Shown piece after piece: positions 32,857 through 40,545 of a DNA stretch of 64,000 nt (within the stretch, counting starts at the first letter, position 1; the number at the start of each line of letters is the position of its first letter). The notes beneath the pieces were generated by a model that saw only the letters and a list, made by a program, of their open reading frames with translations, did no database searches and was not told the DNA's origin. The stretch lies in NCBI GenBank assembly GCA_016285075.1, contig JAEEQB010000013.1, positions 24,142 through 88,141 on the forward strand, written 5' to 3'. Made by a program: the position numbers and the translations under genes. The DNA comes from Prevotella sp. (GTDB lineage Bacteria > Bacteroidota > Bacteroidia > Bacteroidales > Bacteroidaceae).

Positions 32857-35550
32857 TCAGAAGGTCATACGGATCATGAGGCGCACACCTTGCTTGGTGG
32901 CGGTGGGCAGGTGGTTGTAACTCAAGCGGCGTATATACTCCACATGGACTATCTTGAAGATGTTATGGATACCGGCTGACACCTCCCAATAGGGCTTGTC
33001 TGGATCCATGATGAACGAGGTGTCGGGGAAGTACATCAGCAAGGGACTGCCCTCGTTCTGACGGAGCGTGGGATTGTTCTTGTTGCTGAGCTCGCCCCAG
33101 AGACACTTCACGCTGAGCCACTCCCTCCACTTGAGCTTCTTCAACAGGGGGATGCGGTTGAAGATCTTGCCGTTCATGTCCCAGTTGATCATCGCTGAGG
33201 CATAGCGGTCGTTCAGGAACTCCATATTGTTGACAAGCGTAAAGGTGTAGTCCTGCATGATATAAGAGAGATTGGTCTCAGGCATGATGAGCAGGGGGAA
33301 AGGCACCTTCTCCCACTGTATGCCACCCTTGAGCATACAGTCGACCTTTCCCCAGGAGTTGAGCCAGAAACGCTTGTAGGCACTGACCTCGGTGAAGTTG
33401 TAGCTGTAGTCGCTGCCCAGAAGGCCCTTCACGCCCAACGTGTGGGCAATAGTGAATACTGGTGAATCGAGGTTGACGGGCAAACGACGCTGCTTGGTGT
33501 TGATAAATGTCTCACCAGGGGCGAAGCGCAACTCGGCGCGCACCTCGGTGGTGCGGATCTTCTGGGAAGGCCCCCCCCAGTCGGCCATGGTTGTACCTAT
33601 CATTGGTAGCATCTCTGTCCTGGGAACCGGGTTACTCCAGTTCGTCCAACGACCAGGATCAGAACTCTTGGACAAAGGTATGAAGTACATATTGCCCACA
33701 GCTTCGTTCTCCTCACGCTTCAAGGCTACAGTGGTACGGAAACCCCAGTCCTCCTCGCGTTCGAAGGTGAGCGACTGGCGGTTGTAGAACATCATCTTCT
33801 CTACCTTCGACCACTTGAACGCCGTAAAGACGTTATCCTTGTCGGTATGCATGAACTTGTCGCTGGGCGACATTACGTCATAGGTGGACGACAGCGTCAA
33901 CGTACGCTTGGGAAATTCACGGGGCAGATACTCCTTCTTGTTGAACGACCAGATGAGATCGCCACGGTAGTAGGTCTTCTTTGAACCGATGCCACGTGCC
34001 ACATAGCCGCTGAAGAAGAAGTTGGAATCGAGGTTGGCAGTGGACTGTGCGGAAAGGCGCAGGCGCATACCATCGATGAAGTTGCTGGTGACGGTGGTGT
34101 TCACGGGACCAAAGTCAATCTTCGAGGGCACATCCTTATTGAGCGATGTCTCTACAAAGTTCTCAATAAACGCCTTGCCCACCCAGAGGATGTACTTGAA
34201 ACCCTTGATCTGTTCCAGACCATGGATGAACTGATCCATGGAGCTCTCGCTCTTGGTGAGCTCTACTTGGCGGTACTGGTTCCAGAAATCATCACCTCGC
34301 ATCATCGCATTGACATCCTTCACCTCCTTCTTCTTACCCTTGAACAACTGCGGAGGCAGTTCGTCGAAGGCGTAGTCGGTCATGCGGGTGTTACGGATGA
34401 CAGCAAACTTATGGAGGAAGTTGGCAGCCACAAGCTCGGTGAACATATCATCGATGGAGAGCACCCATGTGGAGTCGGGCAGCTGCGTGAACTCCTGGAC
34501 AATCTTCATGTTCTCCACCCAGTTCACATCGCTCTGCTTGGGAATGGTCAGCTCGCAACGCTTCACCTGATAGGAGCTGTCGGCCAGGATGTAGATAGTG
34601 CCCCGGAAGCCGAAGTCCTGCTGGTTGTTGGGCAGGAACGACAGCTGGAAGCACTTGTCGTGATCCACATAGAGGGTATCCTCGATGTAATAGCGATAGA
34701 AGGCGATGGCATCCTTGCCGATAGGCGAAGTGAAAGGATGCCTCAGCATGCGGATCTGATCATCGTAGATGTTGACATCGGTAAAAATATCCTTCATGAA
34801 GGTGTTCACGATGTCACCGGTCTGCACCAGGTCGTTGATGCCTGTGGAGTTCATTCCTTTGATGATGACCTTCTCGTCGTGAGGATTCTTACGGTAGATT
34901 TTCTGCGAGACGGTCTCATCGACAGAGAGGGGAAGGATGAGCTTGTTGTTGTAGGAACAGCGTTCTACCTGATCAAGAATCCACTGGCGCTTCTTGATCT
35001 TAGGATTGTCCAACTGCTTCTGCGTGATCTCATTGAGGGCGAGGGTCAGCTTCTGGTATTTGTTGTACTGATAGTAGTCACGGTTGTCCAGGTCTGTACG
35101 TTTCTTGGCTGCAATGACCTTCCTCATCAGTTCCACTGCAGGATTGTTCTTGCGGCTGTAACGGCTGCGCTTGGACTTGACAGTGACCTCCTTCAGCGTC
35201 TTCGTATCGGTCTTCAGCTGAATATCGAGTTCCGACGGGCTGTTCTTGTCGATGACCAGTGTCTGAGACTGATAACCCACCGCACTGAACGTAATGGACC
35301 ATCCGTTGTGACGGGCGATGCTGTAATGTCCTCTCAGATTGGAGGCCACCGCCACACCATGACCTTTATAGATCACACTGGCATAGGGTACTGCCTCTCC
35401 CGTCAGTGCATCGGTAATGTTACCGGAAAGGGTCTGCGCCCCTACGGGGCTAAATGATAAATGAAAAATGATAAATGATAAACACACCAACAGCCATTGA
35501 CGGTGTCCTACCCAGCAAAAACTGCAAGGCACAACCCTCTTTGTTGGCAT
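32857..35550 (-). CDS. DUF5686-like outer-membrane protein with carboxypeptidase-regulatory-like N-terminal domain
   Basis: An 897-residue protein. After the signal peptide, TLSGNITDALTGEAVPYASV starts a CarboxypepD_reg-like domain of the type found in TonB-dependent proteins (to about residue 110). It is followed by a long alpha/beta region (NPAVELMRKVIAAKKRTD, FGFRGTIYILADSSYQVKR) and a C-terminal beta-barrel ending in HNIFKIVHVEYIRRLSYNHL. This matches DUF5686 as I recall it; no transport function is established. The hydrophobic core of the signal peptide (CLSFIIFHLSFSPVGAQ) is encoded by a period-7 repeat with its cap. The start at 35550 (MPTKRVV) avoids an upstream Met that lies in another repeat. 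Confidence 0.8.
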   Translation of the reverse strand: MPTKRVVPCSFCWVGHRQWLLVCLSFIIFHLSFSPVGAQTLSGNITDALTGEAVPYASVIYKGHGVAVASNLRGHYSIARHNGWSITFSAVGYQSQTLVIDKNSPSELDIQLKTDTKTLKEVTVKSKRSRYSRKNNPAVELMRKVIAAKKRTDLDNRDYYQYNKYQKLTLALNEITQKQLDNPKIKKRQWILDQVERCSYNNKLILPLSVDETVSQKIYRKNPHDEKVIIKGMNSTGINDLVQTGDIVNTFMKDIFTDVNIYDDQIRMLRHPFTSPIGKDAIAFYRYYIEDTLYVDHDKCFQLSFLPNNQQDFGFRGTIYILADSSYQVKRCELTIPKQSDVNWVENMKIVQEFTQLPDSTWVLSIDDMFTELVAANFLHKFAVIRNTRMTDYAFDELPPQLFKGKKKEVKDVNAMMRGDDFWNQYRQVELTKSESSMDQFIHGLEQIKGFKYILWVGKAFIENFVETSLNKDVPSKIDFGPVNTTVTSNFIDGMRLRLSAQSTANLDSNFFFSGYVARGIGSKKTYYRGDLIWSFNKKEYLPREFPKRTLTLSSTYDVMSPSDKFMHTDKDNVFTAFKWSKVEKMMFYNRQSLTFEREEDWGFRTTVALKREENEAVGNMYFIPLSKSSDPGRWTNWSNPVPRTEMLPMIGTTMADWGGPSQKIRTTEVRAELRFAPGETFINTKQRRLPVNLDSPVFTIAHTLGVKGLLGSDYSYNFTEVSAYKRFWLNSWGKVDCMLKGGIQWEKVPFPLLIMPETNLSYIMQDYTFTLVNNMEFLNDRYASAMINWDMNGKIFNRIPLLKKLKWREWLSVKCLWGELSNKNNPTLRQNEGSPLLMYFPDTSFIMDPDKPYWEVSAGIHNIFKIVHVEYIRRLSYNHLPTATKQGVRLMIRMTF
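35436..35478 (-). repeat. Period-7 repeat encoding part of a signal peptide
   Basis: On the minus strand, four 7-mers (TCATTTA, TCATTTT, TCATTTA, TCATTTA) lead into the cap GCCCCGTAGGGGC. The tract is in frame within the DUF5686 gene and encodes SFIIFHLSFSPVGA. It faces the three plus-strand copies at 35594-35726, forming a long inverted repeat around the 5' end of the gene. Confidence 0.85.
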
Positions 35551-35593
35551 AACACAAGCTAGCTTGCATCTGCGCTCGCTGCTCCAAAACTTA

Positions 35594-35726
35594 TCATTTA
35601 TCATTTATCATTTATCATTTAGACCGAAGGTCGCATCAATCATTTTTCATTTGTCATTTATCATTTAGACCGAAGGTCGCATCAATCATTTTTCATTTGT
35701 CATTTATCATTTAGACCGAAGGTCGC
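35594..35726 (+). repeat. Three tandem copies of a 46-bp period-7-plus-cap repeat
   Basis: Four 7-mers of TCATTTA type plus the cap GACCGAAGGTCGC repeat with caps starting at 35622, 35668 and 35714, exactly 46 bp apart. The last cap ends 1 nt before the inositol-3-phosphate synthase stop codon. The array fills the spacer to the DUF5686 gene. Confidence 0.9.
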
Positions 35727-35727
35727 A

Positions 35728-37035
35728 TTAGTCTATCTCCTCGTCAGCCTCGTAGCCACCCATCTCGCGGATAGCGTTCTTCAGCATGGTGTACTGCTGA
35801 TAGAGATGGTTCACGGCTTCCTCGCCCTGGGTGTAGTCGTGCATGGGTGACTTCAGGAAGAAACTGAGGAAACGCTGTGTACCGAAACGGCCTGCACGGG
35901 CTGCCAGATCGCTGAGCAGACAGAGGTCTAAGCAGACGGGAGCAGCGAGGATGGAGTCACGGCAAAGGAAGTTGATCTTGATCTGCATGGGGTAGCCCAT
36001 CCATCCGAAGATGTCAATGTTATCCCACGACTCTTTGTTGTCATTGCGCGGTGGATAGTAATTGATACGCACCTTGTGGTAGTAGTCACCATAGAGGTCG
36101 GGCTGATTGTCACCCTTAAGGATGGTCTCCAAGGTTGACAGCTTCGACACTTCCTTCGTACGGAAGTTCTCAGGCACGTCAAGCACCAGACCGTCACGGT
36201 TACCCAGGATATTGGTTGAGAACCATCCGTCGAGACCCAGGCAGCGGGTTCCGATAATCGGGGCAAAGCCGCTCTTCACCAGTGTCTGACCGGTCTTGAA
36301 GTCCTTGCCGCAGATGGGCATGTGGGTCTTCTCGGCCAACTCCCACATGGCGGGGATATCGACCGTAGTGTTGGGAGCACCCATGATGAAGGGAGCACCC
36401 TCGACAAGGGCTGCGTATGCATAGCACATGGACGGAGCAACGTTCTCACGGTCGTCGGCCTTCATGGCAGCCTCCAGGTCACTGAGCTTATAGTGTACCT
36501 GCTCGTTGATGGGCACGTAGATCTCGGTAGAGGCTGCCCATAGCACCACAATACGGGCACAGCCGTTCTGGGCCTTGAACTGACGGATGTCCTCGCGCAC
36601 CTGCTCCATCATGTCCCAGCGGTCCTTGCACTGCTTCACATTGTCACCATCGAGGCGCTTGGCAAAGTTCTTGTCAAACGCTGCCTTCATGGGCACGATC
36701 TTCTCCAGCTCATCGCGGACGGGCTCGATGTCCTTCTGCTTCAACACCTCCGCATACACTGCACTCTGGTAGGCGTTCTGGGGATATACATCCCAGCAAC
36801 CGAACACGATATCGTCGAGCTTGGCCAAGGGCACGATGTCGCCATAATGCAGATACTGCTTGTCAGCGCCACGGCCTACACGCATCTTGTCCATCTGCGT
36901 CATTGAACCGACTGGCTTACCCAGTCCCTTGCGAGTCATCAACACACCCGTCATGAAAGTTGTGGCAACGGCTCCGTTGCCTACTACCATAATACCCAGC
37001 TTTCCTTCTGCTGGCTTAACGTTTGCTTTTGCCAT
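35728..37035 (-). CDS. Inositol-3-phosphate synthase (MIPS/INO1)
   Basis: A 435-residue NAD-dependent enzyme that cyclises glucose-6-phosphate to myo-inositol-3-phosphate. Motifs: IMVVGNGAVATTFMTGVLM (Rossmann), CWDVYPQNAYQ, VVLWAASTEIYVPINEQVHY, MGAPNTTVDIPAM, GKDFKTGQTLVKSGFAPIIG, GWFSTNILGNRDGLVL and the KINFLCRDSILAAPVCLDL end. Length fits the bacterial class. It is the last gene of a five-gene minus-strand run whose other members can attach inositol phosphate to a lipid, so the likely end product is an inositol phospholipid or inositol sphingolipid. Confidence 0.95.
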   Translation of the reverse strand: MAKANVKPAEGKLGIMVVGNGAVATTFMTGVLMTRKGLGKPVGSMTQMDKMRVGRGADKQYLHYGDIVPLAKLDDIVFGCWDVYPQNAYQSAVYAEVLKQKDIEPVRDELEKIVPMKAAFDKNFAKRLDGDNVKQCKDRWDMMEQVREDIRQFKAQNGCARIVVLWAASTEIYVPINEQVHYKLSDLEAAMKADDRENVAPSMCYAYAALVEGAPFIMGAPNTTVDIPAMWELAEKTHMPICGKDFKTGQTLVKSGFAPIIGTRCLGLDGWFSTNILGNRDGLVLDVPENFRTKEVSKLSTLETILKGDNQPDLYGDYYHKVRINYYPPRNDNKESWDNIDIFGWMGYPMQIKINFLCRDSILAAPVCLDLCLLSDLAARAGRFGTQRFLSFFLKSPMHDYTQGEEAVNHLYQQYTMLKNAIREMGGYEADEEID

Positions 37036-37059
37036 AGTTTTCTCTTTTTTATTGTAAGT

Positions 37060-37752
37060 TTATATTAATTCATTCAAATCGTCAATCACACGGCCTGCCT
37101 GCGTCTCATCCACAGGGTCGTCCGTCCACTGCTCGCCACGTATCCACACCGTCTGGCAGCCAGCCTTGCGGGCGGGGATGATGTCCTTATCGATGGAGTC
37201 GCCCACCACCGTCACCTCCTCAGGCCTCAGCCCCAAGGCTTCCACGCCAAGGGTGAATATCTGAGGATTGGGCTTGCGAACACCTACCACTGCAGACTCC
37301 ACCACGTGGCTGAAGATGCCATCTAAACGGAACTCGCGGAGCACAGTCTCTATGTTGCCGTAGAAGTTGCTCACCAGGACGAGCGGGCAGCATTCTTTCA
37401 GCTGAAGCAGCACCTCGCGGCTGTGGGCGGTGTGTGCCTGCGTCAGAGCATAGAGGTCATCAAGCATCGGGAACTGCCAACTGTTGATATAGCCTTGCTT
37501 TATGACTCCCTTCGTTGCCATAGACGTCAGCTCCAACTGTATTTTCATAGACAGGAGCTGCTTGAACGTCGTATCGGGTTTGACGATAGACATTCTGGCA
37601 AGTAAACGTTCCACAAAGATGTATGCCTCACGGAACTGGGCTTCAGTCACAGGCACCCCCACACGCTGGTAAGCATGCCAGAGCATCTTGCCCCAGTGAC
37701 AGCCTCCCGTATCGAGCGTGCCTCCATAATCAAAGATATATCCTTTCGTCAT
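37060..37752 (-). CDS. HAD-family phosphatase in the inositol-lipid operon
   Basis: A 230-residue HAD hydrolase. Motif I is FDYGGTLDTGG, in which the usual DxDGT second aspartate is replaced (DYGGT), motif II LVSNFYGN, the lysine in GVRKPNPQIF, and motif IV VVGDSIDKDIIPARKAGC. The loss of the second Asp is notable, because it normally acts as general acid; the protein may be a slow phosphatase or use another substrate chemistry. Its ATG overlaps the stop of the phosphatidyltransferase gene by 4 bp, so the products are co-translated. From context it may dephosphorylate phosphatidylinositol phosphate, but that is inference. Confidence 0.8.
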   Translation of the reverse strand: MTKGYIFDYGGTLDTGGCHWGKMLWHAYQRVGVPVTEAQFREAYIFVERLLARMSIVKPDTTFKQLLSMKIQLELTSMATKGVIKQGYINSWQFPMLDDLYALTQAHTAHSREVLLQLKECCPLVLVSNFYGNIETVLREFRLDGIFSHVVESAVVGVRKPNPQIFTLGVEALGLRPEEVTVVGDSIDKDIIPARKAGCQTVWIRGEQWTDDPVDETQAGRVIDDLNELI

Positions 37753-38723
37753 ACACTCATTTCCTTGCACATCTTCTCGTGCGTTCTCTTCATATAATAA
37801 TAGATGGCGACAAGCACCGTGATCTCAAATATCGGATAGATATAGGGCACATTGACGAGACAGGCAATGAACATCACCGTGGCTCGTGTGTTGTGTGTCA
37901 GGATGTTCGTGTACTTCATCAGTGGCAGGCTCTGGCGACGGAAGGACTCACGGAAATCCACAGGCATGTCTGCAGCATTCGGCCACTTGGCCTTCACCTT
38001 CCGGAAGAACTTCTGGAACTCGGGGGTGGTCTGCTCCTGCTTACGACACCACCCTAAATAGAAAAAGTGAAATGCATGCTCCCAAAAGTACGGCTTGTCT
38101 GCAATCTCGAAGGGACCGACCTTGTGCTTGGGAATACTGTCGAGCAACCGCTCCTCCTGCTCTGAACTGTTCAACTCGCTGCCTTCCTCACCCTTCAGGA
38201 AATAGAGGTGTATCTGGCGGTAGTAGTCGGCCAGCTGACACTGATGGGCATGCCAAAAGAAACCGGCATAGCTACAGAGCAGGAACCCCCAGATGCTCCA
38301 GTTCACCGATGTAAAAGGTATGGGGTCGTTCCATATTCTAAGTGCGATGGCTAAATAGCAGAAGAAAAACCACACGTCGCTGGCCAGTCCGTCAAGCATC
38401 CGGCCAATGGCGGTCTTATGATTGGTAAGCCGTGCCATCTGTCCGTCGGTAGAGTCGCAGAAATTGGCCAGCATCAGCAGAACCACACCGCCTACGTTCC
38501 ACCATAGTTCCGTGTGGTAGAAGCACCAGCCAGCACCCACACCGAGGAACATGGAGAGGATGGTGACGAAGTTGGGCGTCACACCGATTTTTATCCACAT
38601 CAGCGCAAACACCAGACCAATGGGGCGTGTGAAGTACACGTCCAACCACTCCTCTGTGTCATTCGACTTGAACGAAGCCTGTAGTAGTTCCTTAAAACTT
38701 TTTTCCTTGTTATTGATTTTCAA
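37749..38723 (-). CDS. CDP-alcohol phosphatidyltransferase (candidate phosphatidylinositol-phosphate synthase)
   Basis: A 324-residue integral membrane enzyme with about six helices (FVTILSMFLGVGAGWCFY, VWFFFCYLAIAL, ATVMFIACLVNVPYIYPIF). The family signature is intact: DSTDGQMARLTNHKTAIGRM followed by LDGLASD, the metal-binding D-x2-DG-x2-AR-x8-G-x3-D-x3-D. It would join CDP-diacylglycerol or a related CDP-lipid to an alcohol phosphate; next to inositol-3-phosphate synthase, the natural acceptor is inositol phosphate. An unusual soluble insert (FLKGEEGSELNSSEQEERLL) follows the third helix. The start is a TTG at 38723 inside a period-7 repeat; no ATG precedes the conserved region. Confidence 0.88.
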   Translation of the reverse strand: MKINNKEKSFKELLQASFKSNDTEEWLDVYFTRPIGLVFALMWIKIGVTPNFVTILSMFLGVGAGWCFYHTELWWNVGGVVLLMLANFCDSTDGQMARLTNHKTAIGRMLDGLASDVWFFFCYLAIALRIWNDPIPFTSVNWSIWGFLLCSYAGFFWHAHQCQLADYYRQIHLYFLKGEEGSELNSSEQEERLLDSIPKHKVGPFEIADKPYFWEHAFHFFYLGWCRKQEQTTPEFQKFFRKVKAKWPNAADMPVDFRESFRRQSLPLMKYTNILTHNTRATVMFIACLVNVPYIYPIFEITVLVAIYYYMKRTHEKMCKEMSV

Positions 38724-38748
38724 ATCTCAATTCTCAATTATCAATTAT
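38721..38748 (+). repeat. Period-7 repeat spanning the ATP-grasp stop and the phosphatidyltransferase start
   Basis: CAAATCT, CAATTCT, CAATTAT, CAATTAT from 38721 to 38748. The upstream gene stop (38741-38743) and the downstream TTG start (38721-38723) are both in the array, so it serves as the entire intergenic junction. Confidence 0.8.
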
Positions 38749-39571
38749 CCATCAGCCCGGCTATCGCTCGCGAAGCCTCTTCACGACAGCGCGAGAAACT
38801 GGGCCAGTCGTTGAAATCGATGATGCACCATGTCCCGTCTTCACGGACAATGCAGTCACCTCCGTATATACTCACACCCACCACAGCAGCCAGCCGGTCG
38901 GAAGCCTGCTGCAGGGCCTTGTCATCAAAGGGGTAGTGCCTCGCTGCGCCATTGCGACTCTCATCGCCAAACTTCGTCTGGCCATCGTCCGTGGGATAGT
39001 AGTAACGGAAGAACCCCGTGCCGAGTACCCCGTAGAACTTCACCACGTCGCCTTCGACGTGCGCACTAACCGTATAGTCTTCTATTCCGCGTGAACGGAA
39101 AGCATGGATCTTCTCTTTCAGTTCTTCCTCATCCGTGGCATACGTCACATCGCCCTTTTCCTGGGCAGCTGCGTCACCACGTTTTAACCAGTAGCCTTTG
39201 TCGCCTTTCCTGGGCGGTGCAGGGATGTGTGCTTCGAGCATCAGTCTTTCCATCACACTGCGGGCACAACGCTCCACACCCTCGGGCGTATTGATGACCT
39301 TGGCATCCAACTCCTTCAGCCTTGCAAGCGTCTCTGGCAGACGACCCATGCTGAGGACGACCTGATAGGGTATTTCCGCTGGCACGTTCACTTGTAAACG
39401 TTGTGAGGTGAGTGGTGAATGGTGAGAGACGAACTCCTCTTCATTGATCACCTCCACGTCATATCCTCTATCCTCCAAGAGCCGAACTACGGACATCATA
39501 ATCGCCCTGTCTTTCTCCACCGAGTTGGGCGAAAACTGCTCTGCCCTAAGTATTGCCAGCACTTTTTCCAT
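38741..39571 (-). CDS. ATP-grasp-like protein in the inositol-lipid operon
   Basis: A 276-residue protein with the outline of an ATP-grasp ligase/kinase: N-terminal pre-ATP domain (VLAILRAEQFSPNSVEKDRA), VINTPEGVERCARSVMERLM with IPAPP, a central ATP-binding part (YWLKRGDAAAQEKGDVTYAT, DYTVSAHVEGDVVKFYGVLG), and the metal-binding GGDCIVREDGTWCIIDFNDW. This is closest in my judgement to RimK-like and inositol-polyphosphate-kinase-like (ITPK) enzymes. A role on an inositol phosphate headgroup is plausible from the operon but unproven. A period-7 tract at 39403-39430 encodes VSHHSPLTSQ, an apparent in-frame insertion near residue 50. The last residues (MDN) come from another repeat. Confidence 0.7.
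   Translation of the reverse strand: MEKVLAILRAEQFSPNSVEKDRAIMMSVVRLLEDRGYDVEVINEEEFVSHHSPLTSQRLQVNVPAEIPYQVVLSMGRLPETLARLKELDAKVINTPEGVERCARSVMERLMLEAHIPAPPRKGDKGYWLKRGDAAAQEKGDVTYATDEEELKEKIHAFRSRGIEDYTVSAHVEGDVVKFYGVLGTGFFRYYYPTDDGQTKFGDESRNGAARHYPFDDKALQQASDRLAAVVGVSIYGGDCIVREDGTWCIIDFNDWPSFSRCREEASRAIAGLMDN
39403..39430 (+). repeat. In-frame period-7 tract within the ATP-grasp gene
   Basis: GTGAGGT, GAGTGGT, GAATGGT, GAGAGAC: four 7-mers, read on the minus strand as SHHSPLTS. It keeps the frame and lies in a loop between the N-terminal strand-helix unit and the next strand. Confidence 0.7.
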
Positions 39572-39574
39572 TTG

Positions 39575-39652
39575 TCATTTAGGCCGAAGCCAGCAATGGC
39601 GTAGCCCATTATCATTTATCATTTATCATTTGTCATTTAGGCCGCAGGCCGC
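39575..39652 (+). repeat. Period-7 repeats with caps between two inositol-operon genes
   Basis: TCATTTA plus GGCCGAAG at 39575-39590, then TCATTTA, TCATTTA, TCATTTG, TCATTTA with cap GGCCGCAGGCCGC at 39612-39652. The NTP-transferase stop (39626-39628) is inside the second array, which encodes its terminal residues ACGLNDK. Confidence 0.85.
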
Positions 39653-40354
39653 AAGAAACTCTTCCGCTTTCTGAATGTCGGAGGCATGGTCTATGTCAAG
39701 CACCTTCGAGAAGGGATAAGCCTTCAGACGCAGCCCATCGGCAATGAGTGCCCGCTGGAAGTTGCGCATCCTGCTCTCGCCCCGCTCTATACACTGGCGC
39801 AAGGTCTGCAGTGAACGCGGTGTCAGTCCGTAGATGCCACCGCTGATGTAGTGCGGATGCTCCTGCTTGTCGAGAAAGGCCGTAATGCCCAGCCCGTCTT
39901 CGGTCTCCACGTAGAGCGGTTTCTCATCGTCTATGTAGTCCGTCACACCCATCAGCCCATCAGCCTCACCGCTGTCAGCCAGACGCTGCCACTCTTCGAC
40001 GTAGGCACGGAACTCCTCCTCACGGAAGATAGTGTCTACCGTTGTCAGCACAAACGGCTCATCATCGTCAATCAGTGGTGCCAGCTCGTACATGGAGTGC
40101 ATGGAGCTGGAGGTGGTCTTCTGGATATATCTCACTGGCCAGCCCTGCTGACGACAGGCAGCCAGATGGTCGCTTACCAAAGAGGTCAGCTGATTGCAAA
40201 TGATACACACTTCCGTGGCTCCACAGTCACGGAAAATCCTGATCAGACGGTCAACCAACTGCTCACCTGCCACCCTTACAAGCGGCTTCGGCACCTGGAT
40301 TCCCTCCTCTGCCAGTCGCGAGCCTTCGCCCGCTGCAATGATTGCATATTTCAT
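39626..40354 (-). CDS. Nucleotidyltransferase (NTP_transferase family) heading the inositol-lipid operon
   Basis: A 242-residue GT-A-fold nucleotidyltransferase. The N-terminus MKYAIIAAGEGSRLAEEGIQ followed by PKPLVRVAGEQLVDRLIRIF is the signature sugar-phosphate or alcohol-phosphate nucleotidyltransferase loop, with FVLTTVDTIF as the metal-binding strand. It could activate inositol phosphate or another headgroup as a CDP/UDP derivative. The ORF track extends 16 codons upstream, but MKYAIIAAGEG at 40354 is the family start. It is the first of five minus-strand genes and has a -7 promoter box. Confidence 0.88.
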   Translation of the reverse strand: MKYAIIAAGEGSRLAEEGIQVPKPLVRVAGEQLVDRLIRIFRDCGATEVCIICNQLTSLVSDHLAACRQQGWPVRYIQKTTSSSMHSMYELAPLIDDDEPFVLTTVDTIFREEEFRAYVEEWQRLADSGEADGLMGVTDYIDDEKPLYVETEDGLGITAFLDKQEHPHYISGGIYGLTPRSLQTLRQCIERGESRMRNFQRALIADGLRLKAYPFSKVLDIDHASDIQKAEEFLAACGLNDK

Positions 40355-40410
40355 TCGCACAAACAGCCAAACCATGAATGTACCGTTCAAGATACACTCC
40401 AAATCACGCG

Positions 40411-40418
40411 CAAAGGTA
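40411..40418 (-). promoter_or_regulatory. -7 promoter element of the inositol-lipid operon
   Basis: Minus strand TACCTTTG, 56 nt before the start at 40354. No matched TTTG upstream. The 120 bp between here and the next gene contain only AT-rich DNA. Confidence 0.65.
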
Positions 40419-40545
40419 CGGAATAAAAACGAAACGGGAAAACTTTTCTTACGTTTTTATTTTCCTATTGTTAATTTATCTATACTGAAGACCCATTTTC
40501 TCCCAAGAAATGTTCAAAAAGTCGCTTCCACTAAGCGTCTTATTT

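Noticed and set aside
34222-35457. 411-codon plus-strand ORF
   Set aside because: Antisense to the DUF5686 gene; rich in I/V/L/H runs typical of reverse-complement reading.
35728-37035. Horizontal acquisition of the inositol synthase
   Set aside because: Codon and base use match the neighbours and the operon is of a type known in gut Bacteroidota, so no special transfer needs to be invoked.
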